Shown here in pieces: positions 17,234-25,752 of a DNA stretch of 42,214 bases. A program made the translations under genes and the position numbers. The stretch spans positions 1-42,214 of the forward strand of contig JAQGJP010000054.1 of assembly GCA_028290545.1 (NCBI GenBank). Reading direction: 5' to 3'. The DNA is from Rhizobium sp. (lineage in GTDB: Bacteria > Pseudomonadota > Alphaproteobacteria > Rhizobiales > Rhizobiaceae). Below the pieces are notes generated by a model that was not told the DNA's origin, did no database searches, and saw nothing but the letters and a program-made list of their open reading frames with translations. How positions within the stretch are numbered: position 1 is the first letter of the stretch; each line of letters starts with the position of its first letter.

Positions 17234-17986
17234 GAAATCTCGGACGCCTCCCGTTGCGGTGCGGCGTTTTCTGCGCGCTGAGGTTGGCTTTGGATGTCCA
17301 ATTTGCGGCTCTCCTCACCTCGCGTATCACCACTTTGATCCCCCTTGGTCGTTAGAGAAACATCACAACCCTGAGGGTATGATTGCGCTGTGCGCGCGCC
17401 ATCACGACGCAGCAGACGCGGGAGCATTTGCAAACGAGCAACTGATTGAACTTAAGACGCGAAAAAGTCTTCAGGTCGGGAGCAAATTCGATTGGCGCAG
17501 AAATCATACAGTTTTTGTCTGCGGTGGCAGCTATGCTTACAATTGCGAGTCAATGCTGAGAATGTCAGGGATAGATATTATTTATTTTCAGAAAGATGAC
17601 GACGGTTATGACACCCTCTCTCTGAATATTTACGATGTCTGCATGAATTTAATATTCTCGATGCACAGAAATGATTGCTGGCAAGGAACAACGTAGATGA
17701 TATTGAAGCGCGTCCCAGCGCCCGGACATTAATCTTAAAGTCTTCAATACATAGAGTAAATTTGAAGATCGGCTTTAAGGACCGAGCAAAGTTGAACGAT
17801 AACGAAACTCTGATAGCGAGAGATTTTGGTATTCCCGATAGTGACAATGTCCTATTCGTCAACTTCGAAGGGTCTTTGCCTTCTCCAGTACCTATAACTT
17901 TCGCAAAAGATTTCGTGAAAACCCGCCAAATTATGATGGCTGGCGACAAAATGGCCCATTGCGGTGTCGGCATCAATATCGGCTGA
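17169..17986 (+). pseudogene. HNH endonuclease-like protein, frameshifted
   Basis: The ATG at 17169 is preceded by GAGG. The N-terminal part has an HNH/zinc-finger motif: C43-x2-C46 (CPICG), H54-H55 followed by Asp, the N of HHNPEG, and CARHH at 75-79. This frame stops at 17696 (NDCWQGTT). The next frame, from about 17678, continues with LARNNVDDIEARPSARTLIL and a beta-rich tail ending at 17986. Restoring one G in gattgctgg would give NDW-LARNN and join the two parts. A lower GC, AT-rich 3' half suggests acquired DNA. A sequencing error is possible. The function is probably DNA cleavage or a mobile-element role. Confidence 0.55.
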
Positions 17987-18051
17987 GAAAGTCGGATACA
18001 GTTACCCCTCACCAAGTGCGCCCAGGCGATCGACTGCGCCTCTCTTACCCC

Positions 18052-18555
18052 TCACAGCGCCCTTTTGAAATACACCGTGATGTCCTTCAGGCTTTCCGGC
18101 ACGTCCTCGAACGGCGCGCAGGGATCGAAGCCGAAGGAACGATAGAGAGAGATCGCCTCGGTCATGAAATTTACGGTTACCAGCCGCGCCTCCGAAAACC
18201 GGCTCTCCTGCATGCCGCTCAGCACCGTCGAAACCAGCGCGCGGGCCGCGCCGCGACCGCGAAAATCCGGCTGGACGAACATCTTGCAGAGTTCGGCCGC
18301 GCCATCTCCCGCGTCGGCATAACCGCAGCAGCCCGCCGCGGCACCATCCAGACGGGCGATGAACATCGCGGTTCCCGGCGCGGAGAACGCCGCCGTCAGC
18401 CGATCGGCAGTATAATTGTAATAGGTCTGGATCACGTCGCTGCCCGGAATGCCGCGCGCCGCGCATTCGCGTGCGTCCCATTCCCCCATGTCCGCAATCA
18501 GGCTCCATACTGTCTTGAAGTCGGCGCCTGTTTCCGCTTGTCGAACGCTCACCAT
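18052..18555 (-). CDS. GNAT-family N-acetyltransferase
   Basis: A 167-residue protein. Central LCKMFVQPDFRGRGAARALV (about residues 92-111) is GNAT motif A, with R-G-R-G-A as the acetyl-CoA pyrophosphate loop. ISLYRSFGFDP near residue 137 is motif B. The family moves an acetyl group from acetyl-CoA to an amine; the substrate is not predictable. ATG 18555 is preferred over 18600 because AGGGG lies just upstream and the first conserved strand (VSVRQAET) begins there. It is convergent with the HNH gene and divergent from the lipoprotein gene. Confidence 0.88.
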   Translation of the reverse strand: MVSVRQAETGADFKTVWSLIADMGEWDARECAARGIPGSDVIQTYYNYTADRLTAAFSAPGTAMFIARLDGAAAGCCGYADAGDGAAELCKMFVQPDFRGRGAARALVSTVLSGMQESRFSEARLVTVNFMTEAISLYRSFGFDPCAPFEDVPESLKDITVYFKRAL

Positions 18556-18854
18556 TCGCCGCCCCTGGGCTTCCTGTCTGCCGGGATTCTTTACACGCAT
18601 TCCGAGCCGTCGTGAACAGTCTGTGGCGCGGGGAGACAGATGCCATGACTGTTACGACCGGCCTGCGCAGCAATGCTGCACCTGCTCACAAATTTTGCCA
18701 AGGATCGGAACCCATCCGGCAATCATGACTTAACCCCACAGGTGCCCCGCGGCCATGTGCCCCCCCGCGCGCCGATTCCCGCTGAAGAACTGGCTTAGCG
18801 TATCAGTGGAGTGTTCACCCAACGAAGATTGACGAACGCGAGGCTTGCTGAGCG
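18556..18854. other. Intergenic region between divergent genes
   Basis: About 300 nt between the acetyltransferase and the lipoprotein gene. I see no gene, RNA or clear repeat here. It presumably carries the two divergent promoters. Confidence 0.4.
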
Positions 18855-19337
18855 ATGATGAAACTTCGACATATTGCCATTCTCGGGCTGACGCTGGTCG
18901 GCTCGTGCACCATTCCGGTCGACACGTCGACCGTCATTCATGAGGACGAAACGGTCAAGGCGGCGCGAAAGGTGATGATCGGCATGAGCGAGGCCGATGT
19001 CCGGATGTGCGCCGGATTTCCGACATCTGGCGCGAAAGTCACCGAGACCGAGAAGATCTGGACCTACCAGCGCAGCTATTCGCGCGGCAATCTCAATGTC
19101 GGCGTGACCTCGGTAGCCATAGGTCCGGTGCCCGGCATGACGGGGGCGACCGGGGTCGGCAGCGAGGGTTTCTGCAATACCCAGGTGCGGTTTGCCGACG
19201 GTCGCGTCACGCAGGTCGAATTTTCCGGCGACAACAATACGGTGCGGCGGATCAACGGCCTCTGTGTCAGCACGATCGACGCCTGCGTCGTCTATGCCAG
19301 GGACCGGAACGGCAACGCCAGGCCATTGCCTCGGTAA
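18855..19337 (+). CDS. Outer-membrane-type lipoprotein, BamE/SmpA-like pattern
   Basis: A 160-residue protein. A hydrophobic signal with lipobox LVGSC puts the acylated Cys at residue 18. The mature part contains KVMIGMSEADVRMCAGFP and then KIWTYQRSY, the G-M-x-x-x-x-V-x-x-x-x-G-x-P ... W-x-Y layout of the SmpA/BamE domain, and two further Cys pairs may form disulphides. A structural role in the envelope is inferred. Adjacent ATGs at 18855 and 18858 make the exact start uncertain by one residue. No operon partner is evident; the AI-2E-type permease begins 129 nt downstream. Confidence 0.65.
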   Translation: MMKLRHIAILGLTLVGSCTIPVDTSTVIHEDETVKAARKVMIGMSEADVRMCAGFPTSGAKVTETEKIWTYQRSYSRGNLNVGVTSVAIGPVPGMTGATGVGSEGFCNTQVRFADGRVTQVEFSGDNNTVRRINGLCVSTIDACVVYARDRNGNARPLPR

Positions 19338-19466
19338 GTACGCCGCGTGCCGAGATCGCTGAACCGTAGACGATAGTCCGGCAGGAACAAATACGCATCT
19401 GCCGCATTGCTGCATCACCTTGGTAAATGGACATGATCAGGGAGCGCCTTTTGAGGAGGATTATCC

Positions 19467-20603
19467 GTGACCAGCGAGACCACCGACGCAGCCGCCGACG
19501 CCCAGCGAGCCGACAGAAAAGCCATGCGCCGTTATCTGGGCGGAATTTTCATCATGCTGGTCATCTACGGCCTCTATCTCGGCAGGGATTTCCTGACGCC
19601 GGTTCTGCTTGCCTTCATGCTGGCGACCACACTCAGCCCTATCGTCCGCTATTTCTCCAAATGGTCGGTGCCGCCGGCATTGTCGGCGACGCTGCTGATC
19701 GTGATATCGGCCGCCGTGTTCGGCATGATCGGCTATGGCACCAGCGGCCCGGTCAGCCAGATGATCAGCGGTGCGCCGGAAATCAGTGCAAAACTCCAGG
19801 AGCGCGTGGCGACGATCCGCCAGACGATCGACAAGGCCGTCAAGGCGACATCGCAGATCGACATGGTCGCGGAGAACATTTCCGATGCGCAGACGCAGAA
19901 GGTGGTCATCGCCCAGCCGGGAATTCTTTCGCGCGCGGCAGGAAACCTGCTTTCGGTGGGCACGACCATGGCGATCACCTTCGTGCTCTCGCTGTTCCTG
20001 CTCGCCTCCGGCACGATGTTCTACCAGAAGATAGTCCAGACCTTCCCGCTGCTCAGCGACAAGAAGCGAGCGTTGCGCGTGGTCTATAATGTCGAGCACG
20101 AGATCTCGCGCTATCTGTTCACGATCACGGTCATCAATCTGGTGGTCGGCATTGTCGTCGGCGGCGGTCTCTGGCTGATCGGCATTCCCAATGCCTTTGT
20201 CTGGGCCGTGGCGGCGGCGATCCTGAATTTCCTGCCCTATGTCGGAGCGCTGATTTCGATCGTGCTCGTCGGGATCATCTCGGTCGTCACATTCGACAAC
20301 CTGATTTACAGCCTCGTGGCGCCGACTTTCATTCTACTCGTCCACATCCTGGAGGGGCAGTTCCTGACGCCGCTGCTGCTCGGTCGACGGCTGGAGCTGA
20401 ATGCGGTGGCGGTGTTCATCTCGATCTCGTTCTGGTCGTGGCTTTGGGGTTTCGTCGGCGCGCTGATGGCCGTGCCGCTGCTGGTCGTCATCAAGGTGAT
20501 CTGCGACAATTTCGAATCACTCAAGCCGTTCGGCAATTTCCTCTCAGCGCATCAGGCGCCGGTCAAGGCGGATACCGAGCCGGTCGAGGAACAAACGCGG
20601 TGA
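19467..20603 (+). CDS. AI-2E family transporter
   Basis: A 378-residue inner-membrane protein. The layout is an N-terminal pair of helices (IFIMLVIYGLYL, then TPVLLAFMLATTLSPIV), a soluble helical middle (about 95-160), then five or six more helices including FLPYVGALISIVLVGI, LVAPTFILLVHILEGQFLTP and LMAVPLLVVIKVI. This is the UPF0118/PerM family. Members include autoinducer-2 exporters and Na+/H+ antiporters, so the substrate is open. The GTG start has a strong GAGGAGGA 7 nt upstream. The protein faces the FCD regulator tail to tail. Confidence 0.9.
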   Translation: MTSETTDAAADAQRADRKAMRRYLGGIFIMLVIYGLYLGRDFLTPVLLAFMLATTLSPIVRYFSKWSVPPALSATLLIVISAAVFGMIGYGTSGPVSQMISGAPEISAKLQERVATIRQTIDKAVKATSQIDMVAENISDAQTQKVVIAQPGILSRAAGNLLSVGTTMAITFVLSLFLLASGTMFYQKIVQTFPLLSDKKRALRVVYNVEHEISRYLFTITVINLVVGIVVGGGLWLIGIPNAFVWAVAAAILNFLPYVGALISIVLVGIISVVTFDNLIYSLVAPTFILLVHILEGQFLTPLLLGRRLELNAVAVFISISFWSWLWGFVGALMAVPLLVVIKVICDNFESLKPFGNFLSAHQAPVKADTEPVEEQTR

Positions 20604-20619
20604 GATTATGGACGCCGCG

Positions 20620-21516
20620 TCACGTCTTTCCCTCGATGGAGCGCAGCAGGTTGTCGCGTTCCGTCGTCATATGGGCGGCGACGCTCTCGCAGGCGGTGAG
20701 AAAATCGCGTTCGGCCAATTGGCTGAGAATGACGATATGCTCCTCCACCGCGACCGCCATCCGCCTGAGCCGGTTTTGTTCATCGGACTGAAAGTGCAGC
20801 GAGAAGGCGACCGCAATGCCTTTGGTCAGCTGAAACATGAACCGGTTGTCCATGTGGGCTATCAGCCATTCGTGGAAGCGGTTGTCGAGATCCGCCCAGC
20901 CGGTGAAATCAGCTTTTCGCGCATCGACATGCAATAGATGGTCTCGCAGGAGCGAACGGACTTCGCCAAGCTGTGCATCCGTCAAGCCGACCTGGCGAAT
21001 GCGGCGGATGGCGGCCATTTCGATCATGGTGCGCATGTCGGCAATCTCGATCGCATATTTCCGGTCGAAGCCGCGCAGGATCCAGCCGCCGCGCGCCTGT
21101 TTCTCGACCAGCCCAAATCGTGAGAATTCCAGCAGGAATTCCCGCGCGGAGCCGATGCTGACATCGACTGCCCTGGCAAGGCTTAGCTCCGAAAACCGCT
21201 GATTGGGGACGATGGCGCCGTCGTTGATCTTGCGCAGGAACAGCCGTTCCAGCAGGTCGGAGGGTGCTACGACATCCGCATCGCCGAAGAAGTCCTCCAT
21301 CTGCGATTTGCGCATGATCTGGCGCTTTCGGCTTTCATTGACGATGATGCCGCGATCCTCGGTATATTTGAGAATATACCGCACCGCTCCGCGGCTGACC
21401 CCCAGGGTTTCGGCAAGATCGTTTTCCGGCGGTACGCGTTCGCCGATCGGCAAGCCGTCGAAATAGCGCAGAAGCCGATTGGTGGCATTGGTGAAAATGA
21501 CGTTCGGGCGGGACAT
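20620..21516 (-). CDS. GntR-like regulator with FCD domain and two winged helices
   Basis: A 298-residue protein. Residues about 12-66 form a GntR winged helix (PPENDLAETLGVSRGAVRYI). Residues about 88-148 look like a second winged helix (FSELSLARAVDVSIGSAREF, then GLVEKQARGGW). Residues about 155-290 are an all-helical FCD ligand-binding domain with the metal-binding pattern D..H, RFHEWLI and AHMTTERD. FCD regulators sense carboxylate metabolites and usually repress adjacent genes. It is transcribed divergently from the PhyH-type dioxygenase, with an operator-like dyad overlapping that gene's promoter, so control of the dioxygenase is likely. Confidence 0.85.
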   Translation of the reverse strand: MSRPNVIFTNATNRLLRYFDGLPIGERVPPENDLAETLGVSRGAVRYILKYTEDRGIIVNESRKRQIMRKSQMEDFFGDADVVAPSDLLERLFLRKINDGAIVPNQRFSELSLARAVDVSIGSAREFLLEFSRFGLVEKQARGGWILRGFDRKYAIEIADMRTMIEMAAIRRIRQVGLTDAQLGEVRSLLRDHLLHVDARKADFTGWADLDNRFHEWLIAHMDNRFMFQLTKGIAVAFSLHFQSDEQNRLRRMAVAVEEHIVILSQLAERDFLTACESVAAHMTTERDNLLRSIEGKT

Positions 21517-21603
21517 GCTTTTCCGGAAATGAGGGCGACGACGGCTATCTTACGACAGGGCGGTGGCGGCGCGCAATCGCTTCAGAGGAAACCGGATGGT
21601 TGC

Positions 21604-21632
21604 TTGACAAGCTCTCCATGTACAAATATCGT
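21604..21632 (+). promoter_or_regulatory. Sigma70-type promoter of the PhyH gene
   Basis: TTGACA (-35, 21604-21609), a 17-nt spacer and TATCGT (-10, 21627-21632). The -35 is a perfect consensus match. Confidence 0.6.
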
Positions 21633-21641
21633 TTTATGTAC
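21620..21641. promoter_or_regulatory. Operator-like dyad over the PhyH promoter
   Basis: A 22-bp inverted repeat with outer arms GTACA...TGTAC; 8 of 11 half-site positions are complementary. It overlaps the -10 of the dioxygenase promoter, where a repressor would block transcription. It fits in position and size an FCD/GntR operator, and the regulator gene is divergent next to it. Confidence 0.55.
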
Positions 21642-21706
21642 TTTCCGAAGAGGATCGGAAGGCCGCGGATCGCATTGCCGTCCGTTTCAGCTTTTGGAGG
21701 AAATCA

Positions 21707-22582
21707 ATGGATACACAAGCAGCGCTCGCGACTCTCGGCGTCAACCCAGATGCCATGACCGCTCAGCAGAAGCAGGACCTCGATGAAAACGGCTACTTCG
21801 TCATTGAAAATGCTCTGACTCCCGAGCAGTGCAAGAGGATGGCGGCGGAGGTCGACCGCATTGCCATGCTGGAGGGTGAGAATGCCGGCAATGAGGTCAG
21901 CCAGGAGCCCGGCAGTTTGCGCATATCCAACATTTTCAATAAATCGGACGTCTTCGACGAACTTCTGGTCATCAAGCCGCTGCTGTCCGCGTCCCGGTAT
22001 TTACTGGGCGATTTCAAGGTGCATGGCGCCAATATCCGCGAGCCGCGAAAAGGCCATGGCAAGCAGCCCCTGCATTCGGATTCCGTCATGTACGAAGACG
22101 GCACCTGGGCGCTCGTCAACGCGCTGATATGTTTCGACGACATGACGCTGGACAACGGTCCGACGCGTGTGGTTCCGGGTTCGCACAAATGGGGCCCGCT
22201 CAATGTGCCGGGCGAAAACGCCGCCGATTATCACAAGCGGTCGCATGCGCAGCCGCATCGCTGGGCGGTGGAGGGCGATAATATCGCAGACCATGTGGCG
22301 GAATCGCCGTTGAGTGGTGATGTCAGCAGGGCGCCGACCGATCCGTTCGCGCCGTTCGACGGGGAAGTCAAGGTGACGGTACCGGCAGGCTCTGTGGTGG
22401 TCACCAATGCGCATATCTGGCATAGCGGCACGCTGAAACATACTGATGAACGCCGCCGACAGCTGCATTTGAGCTATACGCGCCGTGATCTTCCGCAACA
22501 ACTCGTTCAGCGCAATTACCTGACGCCGCAGTTCAACGCGCGTCTCGGCGAACCGATGCGCTATCTGCTCGACGTGCAATAA
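21707..22582 (+). CDS. Phytanoyl-CoA dioxygenase (PhyH) family oxygenase
   Basis: A 291-residue Fe(II)/2-oxoglutarate-type oxygenase. The iron-binding H-x-D is LHSDS (His123, Asp125). The distal His is in AHIWHSGT (about 236-239), and the 2-oxoglutarate-binding Arg is probably in ERRRQLHLSYTRR just after. The N-terminal LDENGYFVIENALTPEQ and the mid-protein NGPTRVVPGSHKWG are PhyH family marks. The substrate is unknown; bacterial members hydroxylate diverse small molecules. GGAGG precedes the ATG by 7 nt. The divergent FCD regulator and the operator-like dyad imply substrate-induced expression. Confidence 0.9.
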   Translation: MDTQAALATLGVNPDAMTAQQKQDLDENGYFVIENALTPEQCKRMAAEVDRIAMLEGENAGNEVSQEPGSLRISNIFNKSDVFDELLVIKPLLSASRYLLGDFKVHGANIREPRKGHGKQPLHSDSVMYEDGTWALVNALICFDDMTLDNGPTRVVPGSHKWGPLNVPGENAADYHKRSHAQPHRWAVEGDNIADHVAESPLSGDVSRAPTDPFAPFDGEVKVTVPAGSVVVTNAHIWHSGTLKHTDERRRQLHLSYTRRDLPQQLVQRNYLTPQFNARLGEPMRYLLDVQ

Positions 22583-22653
22583 GGCGCCCAGCGATTGTCA
22601 CCTTCGCGCAACGTTGCAGGTTTATTCCTCCCGAAGCCAATCGAGTCGGGGGG

Positions 22654-24288
22654 ATGTCCGTGGAAAGCCTGAAATTAGCTGTGTCGGCACGGTTCATGCC
22701 GTTCACGATCTCACTGGTGCTGACGCTGCTGTTCGGGGCTCTCATCCTGACGGGCGAGGCATCCTACACGGTGCTGATCGCACCGTTCTTCATCACGGCG
22801 TTTCTGACGGTGGTCGGCATCCACGACATTTTCCAGACCAAGCGGGCGATCCTGCGGAACTACCCGATCGCCGGCCACACCCGCTACATCATGGAAGATC
22901 TCAGGCCAAAGATCCGCCAGTATTTCTTCGAGGGCGAGAAGGACGGACGGCCATTTCCGCGCGACAAGCGTTCGCTTGCCTATCAGCGCGCCAAGGGCCA
23001 GCTCGACAAGCGTCCGTTCGGCACCGAATACGACGTTTATGAGCCACGTTATGAATGGATCTCGCATTCTCTGGCGCCGACACATCTTGAAACCAGCAAT
23101 TTCCGCGTCCGGATCGGTGGGCCCGACTGCGAGAAACCTTACAGTTCCTCGATCCTCAACATATCGGCGATGAGCTTCGGTTCGCTGTCGGCAAATGCCA
23201 TCCGCGCATTGAATACCGGCGCGAAGATGGGTGGCTTTGCCCATGACACCGGTGAGGGCGGGCTGTCGCCCTATCACAGGGAGAATGGCGGCGACATCAT
23301 CTGGGAAATCGGCTCTGGCTATTTCGGCTGTCGCAATCCGGATGGGTCGTTCTCGCCGGAACGGTTCACGGAAACCGCGACGCTCGACCAGGTGAAGATG
23401 ATCGAGATAAAGCTCAGCCAGGGCGCCAAGCCCGGCCATGGCGGTGTGCTGCCGATGGCCAAGATCACCGAGGAAATCGCCAGGATCCGCGGCATTCCGA
23501 TGAACCGGGATTGCGTCTCTCCGGCTGGCCATCCCGCCTTTTCCACGCCCCTGGAACTGGTGGCGTTCATTCGGCAGTTGAGGGTGCTGTCCGGCGGCAA
23601 ACCGGTCGGCTTCAAGCTCTGCATCGGCCATGCGCACGAGTTTCTGGCGATCGTCAAGGCGATGCTGGAAACCGGGATCACACCCGACTTCATCGTCGTC
23701 GACGGCAAGGAAGGCGGCACCGGTGCTGCTCCATCGGAATATATCGACCACATCGGCATGCCGCTGCGCGAAGGGCTGACCTTCGTGCATAACGCGCTGA
23801 TCGGAGCAGGCCTGCGCGACAGGATCAAGATCGGTGCTTCCGGCATGGTCATATCGGCCTTCGACATCGGCCGCGTGATGGCGCTTGGAGCCGACTGGGT
23901 GAACATGGCGCGCGGCTTCATGTTCGCGATCGGCTGTATCCAGAGCCAGTCCTGTCACACCGACATGTGCCCGGTGGGCGTGGCGACGCAAGACCAGCAC
24001 CGTCAGCGGGCGCTGGTGCCGGCCGACAAGGCGACGCGCGTCAAGCAGTTCCACAACAAGACGCTGGAGGCGCTGGCCGAAGTCGTGGCGGGGGCCGGCC
24101 TGCATCACCCTTCCGAATTCGAGCCGTTCCATTTCCACAAGCGGATCAATCACAGCCAGGTGACGACGTTCACGCATCTTTATCCCGCGCTGGCGCCGGG
24201 CGAGTTGCTGACCGGTACCTATGATGTGCGCTTCAAGCTGCCATGGGACATTGCTCGCGCTCATACCTTCCAGGCGTCGCCGATCTGA
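22654..24288 (+). CDS. FMN-binding glutamate-synthase-family protein, membrane-anchored
   Basis: A 544-residue protein. Two hydrophobic helices near residues 18-58 anchor it. The rest is the FMN barrel of GOGAT large subunits: SSILNISAMSFGSLSANA, GGLSPYH, QGAKPGHGG, VDGKEGGTGAAP and SGMVISAFDIGRVMALGAD. Cys428-x5-Cys434-x4-Cys439 followed by PVGVATQD matches the [3Fe-4S] ligand pattern of glutamate synthase. The glutaminase and GXGXG domains of GltB are absent, and no GltD is nearby, so the physiological reaction is unknown. The start may be ATG 22654, but GTG 22660 has better spacing to the GGGGGG upstream. It lies 71 nt after the PhyH gene on the same strand. Confidence 0.88.
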   Translation: MSVESLKLAVSARFMPFTISLVLTLLFGALILTGEASYTVLIAPFFITAFLTVVGIHDIFQTKRAILRNYPIAGHTRYIMEDLRPKIRQYFFEGEKDGRPFPRDKRSLAYQRAKGQLDKRPFGTEYDVYEPRYEWISHSLAPTHLETSNFRVRIGGPDCEKPYSSSILNISAMSFGSLSANAIRALNTGAKMGGFAHDTGEGGLSPYHRENGGDIIWEIGSGYFGCRNPDGSFSPERFTETATLDQVKMIEIKLSQGAKPGHGGVLPMAKITEEIARIRGIPMNRDCVSPAGHPAFSTPLELVAFIRQLRVLSGGKPVGFKLCIGHAHEFLAIVKAMLETGITPDFIVVDGKEGGTGAAPSEYIDHIGMPLREGLTFVHNALIGAGLRDRIKIGASGMVISAFDIGRVMALGADWVNMARGFMFAIGCIQSQSCHTDMCPVGVATQDQHRQRALVPADKATRVKQFHNKTLEALAEVVAGAGLHHPSEFEPFHFHKRINHSQVTTFTHLYPALAPGELLTGTYDVRFKLPWDIARAHTFQASPI

Positions 24289-24358
24289 TCTGAATGTTTA
24301 TTGCCCTCAGGACGTTAAAGGTGCAGAAAATGTCACCTTGGAGAGATGAGGGAATCAG

Positions 24359-25752
24359 ATGATCCGGCTCACCGCGTTGTTATGGTTGGTATTCTTAGCG
24401 TCAGTTGGCTCGGCATCGGCCGAAGAGCTGAAGACCGTGCCGAAAGACAATCTGCAGATGCAGCTGTCCTTTGCGCCGCTGGTCAAGCAGACGGCCAACA
24501 CCGTCGTCAACGTGTTTGCCGACAAGCGGGTCGAGCGGCCGACGCTTTACTCCGGCGATCCGTTCTTCGAGGAATTCTTCGGCCAACAGATGCCGAACCG
24601 CACCGAGAAGCAGAGTTCACTCGGTTCCGGCGTGATCTTCGATAAGAGCGGACTGGTGATCACCAACAACCACGTCGTGGCCGGTGCCGATGATATTCGC
24701 ATTGCGCTTTCAGACGGAAGGGAATTCCCGGCCAGGGTGACGTTCAAGGATGAGCGGCTGGATCTGGCGATCCTGAAGATTGATGGTGGCAATGGCGACT
24801 TCCCGGCCATGCCGATCGGCGATTCAGACGCCGTGGACGTCGGCGATCTGGTGCTGGCGATCGGCAATCCGTTCGGGGTCGGCCAGACCGTCACATCGGG
24901 TATCGTTTCGGGCCTTGCCCGCAAAAGATCCGCGAGGGCGACTTCTCCTATTTTATCCAGACGGATGCCTCGATCAATCCCGGCAATTCGGGCGGCGCGC
25001 TTGTCAACATGAAGGGCGAACTGATCGGCATCAATTCGGCGATCGTCTCGCGCGACGGCGGTTCCAACGGCATAGGCTTTGCCATTCCGGTCAATCTGGT
25101 CAAGGTTTTCATCGCTGCGGCACAGGGCGGACAGCCCGGCTTCACGCGGCTTTACATCGGCGCCGCATTCGAGCCCGTGACATTCGAAGTCGCGGAGGCC
25201 CTGGGGCTGAAGATCGCCCGTGGTGCGCTTGTATCGAAGGTCATCAAGGATGGCCCAGCGGATGCCGCGGGCCTCAAGCCGGGCGATGTGGTTCTGGCCG
25301 TCAACGATCACGCGGTCGAGCATCCCGACGCGCTGACATACCGCTTGACGACCGCCGGCCTCGGTTCGACGGTGACGCTCAAGGTTTCCGAGAACGGCAA
25401 GGAGCGGGAACTGTCGCTGAAGCTCGAGCAGGCGCCTGAGACCCAGCCGAAGGATGAGCGCCTGATCGATGGCCGAAACCCGTTTGCCGGCGCACTCGTT
25501 GCCAATCTCTCGCCGCGGCTGGCCGAAGCGCTGCAGATGGCGGCCGAAACCCAGGGCGTGGTGATCGAGGAGATTTCGCGCGGCTCGCCGGCTGCCCGCA
25601 TCGGCTTCGAGCCGAAAGACATCATCGTCAATATCAACGGCCAGGACATCACCAGCACAGCCATGCTGGCCGAATTGCTACAGAACGATCCGGGTCTCTG
25701 GCGCGTTGAGATAGAACGAAATGGCCAGAGGATCAGGCAGTTTATCCGATGA
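24359..25752 (+). pseudogene. Do-like (HtrA/DegP family) serine protease, frameshifted
   Basis: The first frame (24359-25012) has a Sec signal (cleavage near residue 21), then the trypsin-like domain with TNNHVV (His105) and RLDLAIL (Asp135). It runs out of homology after SGLARKR. The serine motif [10 protein letters not shown] is in the next frame, which continues to 25752 with two PDZ domains. A one-base loss around the AAAA at 24923-24926 would explain this. The intact protein would be about 464 residues, a periplasmic protease/chaperone. If the shift is real the enzyme is dead; a homopolymer sequencing error is equally possible. Its end overlaps rarA by ATGA. Confidence 0.85.
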
